The notes under the pieces are model-generated. The model was given only the letters and a program-made list of their open reading frames with translations, searched no databases and was not told where the DNA came from. This document shows positions 56,441 to 64,000 of a stretch of DNA of 64,000 bases, one piece after another. How positions within the stretch are numbered: position 1 is the first letter of the stretch; every line of letters starts with the position of its first letter. The DNA comes from Liolophura sinensis (Eukaryota > Mollusca > Polyplacophora > Chitonida > Chitonidae): contig NC_088295.1 of the NCBI RefSeq assembly GCF_032854445.1, positions 87,071,836 through 87,135,835 on the forward strand, given 5' to 3'. The position numbers were made by a program, and so were the translations under genes.

Positions 56441-57889
56441 GAAAAATAGGACTTGATTTTCTTTTCTATTTGGTAAATGCCTGGACTGGGAATTGAGCCA
56501 GGACCGCTATAGCTCAAAAACCTATGACGGTAAAGCCTTGAAAATAGTTATCATTATATTAGATTTGAGAACTGGTCCATTCTTCCCAGCTTAGCTTTCA
56601 GAAATACACATCTGTACTCTCCCATTTATTAACCTGGAACGATCCTAAAGAGTGTACTGTCCTCGATATGCCAAAGCTGTACGTCACATAAACATGTTTT
56701 CCCTAATCCTACAGTTGTAATTCTGACTTAACATCACCTTATTATTCGTAAATAATGAAGACCTTAACGTCACAAGTATCACAAATCTACCGGATGCATC
56801 GGCAGCAAGCCAAACTTCGTTATCCACACCCGGTATCGTCCGGCAAATCGTGGAATTTCCGTGTTAATAATGAACAGAAAGGAACTATAATCAACTATTG
56901 TGAAAAAAGACATAATCTGAATTTTGGGAAGAGCACCTTACCAACGGAGTCACGTGATTCGAAAATGGCGCTTTTGGAAGTTCTGACGTGTCCGACTGTG
57001 TATGTCAGTTACACTTGTGTTAATTTCGAAGTTTTGGACTTTATTATTCCCTCATAATAAGGTGATATGAATTCAGAATTTCTTTAAGAGCACGGGGCAC
57101 GTCGTTTTGTGGCAGACTACTTCGTGACTTTGAGGACAGCGCTATGAGCAATATCCTGTTAAATAGGGAATGTAACGATTCAGAAGGGTTAATGTGGAAG
57201 CTAAGCTGAGAACAGGGCCAACCAATCTCAGAGCTATCATTATACAAACATGGTATGCTAGAAATTCCGTGGCCACAGAGGATAATTTACTGATATTTAT
57301 ATGATTAGTTTCGTTTCCCAGTGTTCTCAAAGTGGCTCAGAACCTGCAGTTGTATTACGGTCACCTAACCGGATGTTAGAGTGTAGGTGTGAGGGAGATT
57401 TCTACTTGAGATGAAAGTGCTCTATCTGTGACAGCCCCCAAGCCGTCTGACGCCCATACTGATAAACTCACCACCCAGTGATTAGGCCACTCGGATACAG
57501 TATTACAGGTGGAGTGGCAGCATGGCGAGCACAGTAACACAACGTAGAGGAAACGCTTCGGCACTCCGAAAATAATGAGAATCAGCAAAGCTAGCGTTTC
57601 ATTACTCCACAAAAAGGACCTTGCAATGGGAGATCGTTCGCCTGTCGATTAAGGTCGATTGTCAACCTGCTCACAGTGACAGATCGTCTGCGAAATCATG
57701 AGCTTTTACATGCAGCAACGAGAAAAGGACTAGATGCAAACTAGCAGTACATTATATTAACAAAGTATTAAAACTGTTCAAACATAATTCTCAAATTGTT
57801 GTTGTCATTTATATTGACAAAGGGATTAAACTTCACAAATCGTCCAAAAAACATATCCTGCTGGTGTGTAAAATACAGGTGCACCATTT
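56441..57889. other. Unique DNA, no gene recognised
   Basis: A 100-codon ATG frame (56755-57057) has no recognised family. It contains TCACGTGATTCGAAAATGGC at 56950-56969, an E-box palindrome followed by an AAAATGGCG word, which could be promoter-like. Confidence 0.4.
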
Positions 57890-58190
57890 TCACTTCTTAC
57901 TCCACCATAGCTTTGAAGAGAGAAACAATGTTAATGTGTTTTCCGTGGTACATAAGCATGCCAGACAGAAATCGTTCACAGTCATGACAGATGCAGTCTG
58001 AAATAACCCCGTTAGCATTAACCCAAGATACTCACGTACTGGTTCCAGGTCTTCACATCTGAAAAATAGATGAACTATGTCTTCAGGTCCTTCCGAGCAT
58101 ATTTCACACAAGCCTGTATCAACTATTCCACGTTTAACCATTCCATTGACCCATTGTGGACAACGCATTAGACGCCACGAGATATTATGG
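57890..58190 (-). pseudogene. 3' end of a second LINE (zf-RVT module)
   Basis: The minus-strand frame, opened by an upstream stop rather than a clear start, reads HHNISWRLMRCPQW, then CEICSEGPEDIVHLFFRC (58055-58108), a C-x2-C...H-x4-C zinc-binding pattern with the HLFFRC signature of the module after the reverse transcriptase domain of many non-LTR retrotransposons, then about 60 further residues to the stop at 57890. No polymerase domain is present upstream, so this is a short 5'-truncated or decayed copy. It is a different lineage from 16302-17272, judged by its residues. Confidence 0.75.
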
Positions 58191-58954
58191 TGAATGCAGA
58201 GTTTCTCTGAATTTCCAAATTATTTCATTTTTTCCGATTTATAAAAATATGATTGCCTGAACCAACACGATACCTTACTACTCAAATACGTGGAAATGAT
58301 TTTGGTTCACGTAATCATGTTTTTATCATGAAGGGAATTTCCCCAGAAAAACGCCTTAAAATAGCAAAATCTGATTTTGACCCTACTTTTGCCTTTTAAT
58401 AAAATAAAAAGTATAAATCACATCACTCCAATTTTTAACACACATTTTTATTCTTCAGTAATTGTACATTGTATTGAAGAAAGTTTCATTTATTTTCATT
58501 CCATGAAGTGGAACGATTCCTATTTAGTTATAAGGGATCATTTATTTGTCATCTTCAAAGTGTGCATGATTTTGTACAATTCTAAGGGTACTGGTCGAAC
58601 ATCCATGTATTTAGTGTTATGTAAACAAATAAACATGACCAACGTATTCGATTCCCGTTCCAAAAAATGCCCTAGCTACGAAAGAAACCATTTATAACGT
58701 CTTTCTTCTTCCGCAGGTCTGGTTTTTTGAAACTAATGATTGAGTCTTTGTAAAATTATTTAAATTTCTATGATTAAATCCTAGGTATCTCTAATGAGGA
58801 ATCCTGTTCGGAAATGGAAATCACGACAAACATGTACATCCATTTGGAATTTGTATTAAAACCTGACTAACAGAGTGATAAACACAGTTTAGCTGTTTTA
58901 TGATTTGCAACATACTGGAGAAGTAATATACATGGTTAACGCAAAAACAGAGCG
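58191..58954. other. Unique DNA, no gene recognised
   Basis: No polymerase motifs of the adjacent LINE were found upstream of it (to the right). Short frames only. Confidence 0.5.
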
Positions 58955-59830
58955 TGTATAATTAGATCTTGGTGACAGGGGTGGGCTACATAAACCAAAG
59001 CGTATAAGTAGATCTTGCTGACATGGTGGTTATATACAGAAGAGCGTATAACAAGATCTTGGTGAAAGGGGTGATTGCATAAAGCAGGGCGTATCAGAAG
59101 GTCTTGGTGAGAGGGATGGCTACATTAACCAGAGCGTATGGCTAGATCTTGGCGAAAGGGGCGGCTATATAAATGAGAGAGTATTACTAGAACTTGGTGA
59201 AAGGGGTGACTACATAAACCAGAGCGTATAACAATATTTTGTCAGGGATGGTTACCTAAAGCAGAGTGTATAACTAGATCGTTGTGAAAGGGGTGGCTAC
59301 ATAAAGCAGAGGGTGTAACAGGAGCTTGGTGACGGGGTGGTTACGTAATGCAGAGCATATAACTAGATCTTGATGACAGGCGTTTTTACCTAAAGCAGAG
59401 CGTATAACTAGATCTTTGTGAAAGCGATGAAAGTGAAATATTCCCAAGTACGGCGTAAAACACCAAACAAATAAATTAAAAAGCGTGTAGAGCGTGTAAA
59501 TAGATCTTGGTGATAGTGGTGGTTATATAAACCAGAGCCTATAACTAGATCTTGGTGTTCAAGAGTATGATGAAAAGGAGCAATGCGTATGGCATACATA
59601 TACCAAATACATACGTATGCTAAGATCTCAGTGAGGGTAGTGGTTATATAAAACAGTGGTTACATGCAGCAGAGTAAGATCTATATAAGAAACAGCATTT
59701 ATGGTCGTCTAGACGTGCGGTAGTGTTTACAGCAGAGAGGACAACTAAGTCATTGTGGATGAACTTCTGGAAAGTTCAAACAACAAGATGATGGTTTTTC
59801 CCATTCTACAAAAAGCAGAGCGTACAAAAC
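58955..59830. repeat. Degenerate ~50-60-bp repeat
   Basis: Recurrent words are AGAGCGTATAACTAGATCTTG, GGTGA(A/C)AGGGGTGGCTAC and ATAAA(C/G)CAGAGCG. About twelve copies, strongly diverged towards 59600-59830. A SINE tail is inserted at 59430-59475. Confidence 0.85.
59430..59475 (+). mobile_element. SINE 3' tail within the degenerate array
   Basis: AAAGTGAAATATTCCCAAGT and ACGGCGTAAAACACCAAACA with AAATAAATTAAA: the last ~45 bases of the common SINE, a strongly 5'-truncated insertion. Confidence 0.85.
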
Positions 59831-62800
59831 CTTGGGGAGGATTTTATCTCACCATACATCTGCTTACAACATGTGACACGTGTAACTAGATTTTTGAAGA
59901 GGCAATGGGAACGTAAAGCTGCGACCATACGATACGATTTGTCGAATCGACTCGTCGAATTCAACCGATCGACTGAGCAATCGCACCTTACACGTGAATG
60001 TGGCTGTAAGCAAGTGTAACGGTAAGATCTTGGTGGGGCAGGTCTTGCGGGAAGGGAGGTGTTTACCGCACAAAAAGGAGTTACAGTTTTCGTAATTGTA
60101 CTTGTTTCCATAAAACACAGTTATGTTTTACAAACACATTAGGACTTGACCTGAATTTGCTTATATAGGTACATAAACCCAAACCTCACAGAAAGTAAAG
60201 CAATATCGAACATGCAGATTTGTCTTGGTTTCAGTTGCTCGTCACAATTTACACAGTAATAATAACAAAACAGTGGTAGTTTATTAACAAACAGCAGTGT
60301 CACCTAACCTTAAAGAATAGCCGTTTCAATGTCACACTGAAAAAAAAATCATCTGCATCGTTTTGAGTTTCCTTGATCATCTAGCATTCGCTCACATGTG
60401 GTAATGTCAGCCACGGAAATTATCTCCTTACACCTTTGTGTTTCATTCACCCGTCACAAAAGCACCAATTCACGAAATTTTTGTGGTCTAGCTGAAGATA
60501 CAAAGCTTTTAATATACGCCGATTTACAAGTATAAGCATATCAGATATTGCATTCATTTTTATTTTACGTCGTATTAAAGAGGTTTTCATTTACACGAAT
60601 GGAATCAGCCATGGATGGCCAATCGCATTTTCAAACGGAAGGTTTGCTCACGTAGTAGGTTGTCCTAAAATCCACGCTCGTCAACGTAAGATAATATTGA
60701 CACTCAAATACGAATAACAAAGAAAAAAATCGTATTCGATGACTAACTCAAGCTTATTTTGTAAAAAAAAAAGCCCTTGACACCTTTGGTTTGGATGGGA
60801 AGTGATAGAGTCTCTGGTTGTTAATGTTGTAAAGCGATCGGCCGGTGACGGACAAAGCCTGCGATTTGAGCCACTTGGAACCTCTTTTTCTTGAGTGTTC
60901 TTTATCATCTTATAAAAGCACCAGTTGTATCTCACTGAAGTACACACAGTATGACTTATCTTCATTGACAAGATTCGCATATCTAGATTAAACAGAGCTG
61001 TGATCGTGTTGCCAAGTAGGTAGCTAAGAAAAATTCACGGTCTCTTCGATTTTGATTTCACACGGGGTGATATAGTAATTGAGGGCCATGCAGAGCTGGT
61101 GCTGGGATGGGTCACGGGTGACAATGGTGGTATTGTGGGACGAGGCCTCCGTTCCACACGCTCTAACTTAACATATTAGATTTCCTGCTGGATAGAATTT
61201 CTTTGCCAGGTATAAAGAATATTTCATAAAAAAATTTACTGGGGATTTGGGTGTCGTGCCAAAGAAGCTAGCATGACCCGTGTAGACAAAGCGGTGAAAT
61301 GATATGGAGATGGTGATGTGTGTGTAATACAATGGACAAGAGCGCAGCAAAATGCCAAGTGACAGAACAAGTGGTTTTTGTCCGCCCTGGCCCAAGCAGT
61401 GTTATTAGCATATAACCGCTGGTTAGGCAAACAGTGATTTTTAGGTCATGAGACGTATATCAACACTAACTTTCTACCATGAATCTCTTTACCCCTGTCT
61501 TACTATAGTCGACCAGTTCGTCCCCGTAAGGTGTACTCCCTTACCCTCACCGGTGTATAGCAACACGGTCAAACCATTCAGGAAAAAAAGCGCGGAGGAG
61601 TTGCGTAAACAAGAGATAGCTGTTCGTCTACGCACAATAGATATACGGATAAAAGTATTAACAAAATGTGAAGGTAGAAGAATTGTGCAGAGAAGTATGT
61701 ACCTTGCCAGCTGGGTAAGCAGGGATGAAATGTAAAGTGTGTCACATGGGTGATGTTATCTTCTTTTGAAAAGGGAACTTTAGCTAAAAATGAGTTATCT
61801 GACACCAAGTAATTGTTGTAAAAGAATGATGTAAAACAATAAAGTTAAAAATCATAAATCATGTTATAGAAATACGTGCGATGACAGCTAGGGGGGTATT
61901 AGCCTCTACAAAGGTCGGCCCTGGACGCCAATCTAGTTTAGCGAACAGAAAGCCGCCATTGTTGAGCACAAGAGCGACTCAACAAAGTAATGTCCAATTA
62001 AAGAGGAACCCTATTTCCAATACAACAATAACCAATATAGTGTCAGCAGAGAAGATTATTGATTAAATTTCCTAAATATGACTGCGTTTAACTTTAGACA
62101 GCTGGGTAGACAAAGTCGTGCTTGTGAGTGTCAGTGAGTCTTCAGCTCAGGCCAACCGCACGGGTTGAATTTGGTCCAATCATCAATCAGTATTCTGGCA
62201 TGGATCTTTGCTGTTTTCTACAGCTGGAAATCAGGAGGTTAGAGCTATGATCCCCATACAAATAAACTGTGCATAGATCTAGATCAGATGGATCTACCAA
62301 CAAAAGTCGATACGTTCAAGGTAAATACAAACTGACACAGACAGGGACAATTTATCAAGCATTTATTTTGGAATATAAATTAAATTCCGTTTGAAAGGAT
62401 TAAAAAAGAATTGACCTAAAACTGGAAAACTTTTTGCAAGACCGCAATTATACGCTGAAAGTGATGAAAAGTGACAAAATGGAACAGTGTGATTTATCAA
62501 AAGTTTATCATCTTAAAGGCAAGGCATACAGTTTCTCAATCCTTGGAACTTTTGGTAACATACAATTCGGTAAATACTACAGGTATATCATTATATTCCA
62601 GATGAATACTTAAACCCTGGAAACTCCCTGTGATTTGTACAAATTGTGACAAAGTGACAGAAACAATGCGAGAACCCTCATCAAGTCATCACAAGTGGGA
62701 CTGTAAGGTGCTTCTTTGTAACAGTCAATGATGAGTGTGGATTGCAACGTGGAATGCGCAATAGTAATGTCGTGAAAAATAACCTCTAGCCCCAGCAATG

Positions 62801-62904
62801 TTAATATATTCTGCTCTGTTATTAACGATTGCGATGCATGTGTGACGATAAGTTTTATCAGAATATATGTTTATTTGACAGACAAATGTGCGCCATGATA
62901 CCCC
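59831..62904. other. Unique DNA, no gene recognised
   Basis: Two ATG frames at 61448-61735 and 61881-62066 have basic stretches (FRKKSAEELRKQE) but no family. A weak SINE-like reverse end is seen near 60555-60600 (TTTTACGTCGTATTAAAGAG). CG-rich TCGA words cluster at 59939-59972. Confidence 0.45.
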
Positions 62905-63183
62905 ATGTCTAACCCTTGTACGCCCTTCCAAATTAGGATTCCAGCAATCGTTGTCTCCAGCTCGGTGAGATCTGTTAGGTGGATGGTCCCAGACGCGGAC
63001 AATATCGTGTTTACTAGTCCGGACATGAACTTCACTGGAGGAATGTGGATTGGACTATTTGACTACCCCGTTATATGGCAGCTCTCTGTATGCCAGTCAA
63101 CTTGTCAAATTGTTGACTTTCACTTGGACGCTCCAAAAGAAATCGGTTACAGGTCAAATGTTAATCTGAAGATGTCGTTATAG
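62905..63183 (+). CDS. Hypothetical 92-residue frame, possible exon
   Basis: A true ATG at 62905. The middle and end (NFTGGMWIGLFDYPVIW, CQIVDFHLDAPKEIGY) look protein-like, with mixed hydrophobic and charged residues. A pyrimidine-rich run ending in ATTAG at 62938 could be a splice acceptor, so the exon could begin at 62939. No domain was recognised. Confidence 0.22.
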   Translation: MSNPCTPFQIRIPAIVVSSSVRSVRWMVPDADNIVFTSPDMNFTGGMWIGLFDYPVIWQLSVCQSTCQIVDFHLDAPKEIGYRSNVNLKMSL

Positions 63184-63475
63184 GGGTGACATATCTACTT
63201 AGGTACATCCCTGCGTCGGAGCAGTTTTCAGACGTCAAGTCTCCTCAGTTACGATGTCTGTCATATCAGGATTAGAGACGTTTGTCCCATTCAAGAGAAC
63301 AACAGCTGATTAAACTGTGGTCTACTCAACAGCCTTGACACTTTCCTTATGATGATCGACTTGGTCGTCTGACCGAACTCGGGTAACGTCTTACAACACG
63401 GCAAACGTGCTCTAATCAAGAAGCCTTGTAAATTGCTCCCGGGTATTATTCATCTCACCTGTACCAGCTGTAACA
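63184..63475. other. Unique DNA, nothing recognised
   Basis: Between the hypothetical exon and the last repeat. Confidence 0.5.
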
Positions 63476-63910
63476 TCACCAACGTTGTAACTGTAGCGTA
63501 ATACAGGTACTAGATGTGGTGTCACAAAGGTAATAGCTATAACGCCACACACGTAGTAGCTGTAGTGTGACAAAAGTACTAGATGTAGCATCGCACGGGG
63601 ACAAACTGTAGCGTCACACAGGTACTAGCTGTTGTGTCACACGGGTACACGTAGTAGCTGTAGCGTCACACATCTAGCAGCTGTGCGTCACATAGGTACT
63701 AGGTGTAGTGTCACACGGTATACGTAGTAGTTGTAGTGTCACACAGATACACCTATCTGTAGCATCACATACGTGGTAGCTGTAGTGTCATACAGTACTA
63801 CCTGTAGCGTCACACACGTACTAGCTGTAGTGTCCCATGTGTACTGGCTGTGCATGTAGCGTCTCACGTGTACGGGTTGTAGCGTCCCATGTGTACTGGT
63901 GTCTTACGTC
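63476..63910. repeat. Degenerate ~35-45-bp repeat
   Basis: Copies share ACGTAGTAGCTGTAG(T/C)GTCACAC and GGTACTAG(C/A)TGTAGCGTC words with variable spacing. The last units change to CCCATGTGTACTGG. Confidence 0.85.
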
Positions 63911-64000
63911 ACTACCTTTACATATCACAGCTAACGTATCATTCTGGTATGGCACCATAAAGAGAACACGTTAGGATTGGTCAGTCCCAAACAAAAGTAG
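63911..64000. other. Unique DNA at the window end
   Basis: Nothing recognised. Confidence 0.5.

Noticed and set aside
61448-62066. LINE ORF1 or gag-like protein
   Set aside because: A basic KKSAEELRKQ stretch suggested it, but there is no zinc knuckle, coiled coil or RNA-binding motif to support the call.
1-64000. Bacterial operon or phage system
   Set aside because: No dense coding, no ribosome binding sites ahead of frames, abundant SINEs, LINEs and satellites. The DNA is eukaryotic.

Overview
The window looks like non-coding animal DNA, most likely from a marine mollusc. The main clue is a family of tRNA-derived SINEs whose 3' half (tail motif GTACGGCGTAAAACACC, with AAATA-type A-rich ends) I remember from mollusc genomes. 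A second family ends in GTACGACGTTAAACCCC plus CTCA repeats, and there is a short TTAGGG-type telomere-like stretch. The family names and the placement are from memory and unchecked. No complete, recognisable protein-coding gene is present, and most open frames are short, lack an ATG or lie in tandem repeats.

Layout. 1-3655: two almost identical direct copies of a ~1.68-kb segment, 294 bases apart, holding decayed minus-strand coding sequence that resembles the C-terminus of a chromodomain integrase of the Maverick/Polinton type. 3656-8449: unique DNA, small dispersed duplications, one intact SINE with perfect target-site duplications and one SINE fragment. 8450-13085: a 4.6-kb satellite of a 55-bp unit with higher-order structure. 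13440-15600: two small degenerate minisatellites. 16302-17272: a broken LINE reverse transcriptase. 18515-20930: a 76-80-bp satellite containing a 47-bp-arm inverted repeat, then a 19-bp minisatellite. 20955-23800: nested SINEs, a ~90-bp repeat, and a 44-bp satellite split by a SINE. 25615-27790: 18-bp minisatellites. 29680-30705: a 29-bp minisatellite. 33995-37275: 27-bp and 35-bp arrays that appear related and are separated by two SINEs. 37276-51160: mostly unique DNA with SINEs, an AT microsatellite, a telomere-like stretch and promoter-like motif clusters. 51720-53475: interleaved 43-bp and ~60-bp arrays with a duplicated flank. 54090-55190: degenerate repeats and G tracts. 55650-59830: SINE pieces, the 3' end of a second LINE and a ~55-bp array. 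59831-64000: mostly unique DNA ending in a degenerate repeat.

Nothing here works as an operon or pathway. The strongest observations concern genome architecture: about twenty unrelated tandem arrays in 64 kb, arrays cut by SINEs with readable target-site duplications, a near-identical duplication of a decayed mobile element, and a few regulatory-looking clusters (nuclear-receptor half-sites at 33594-33627, CRE sites at 45136-45238, CCAAT/CRE at 31166-31232) that could mark promoters or enhancers of a gene whose exons I cannot identify.
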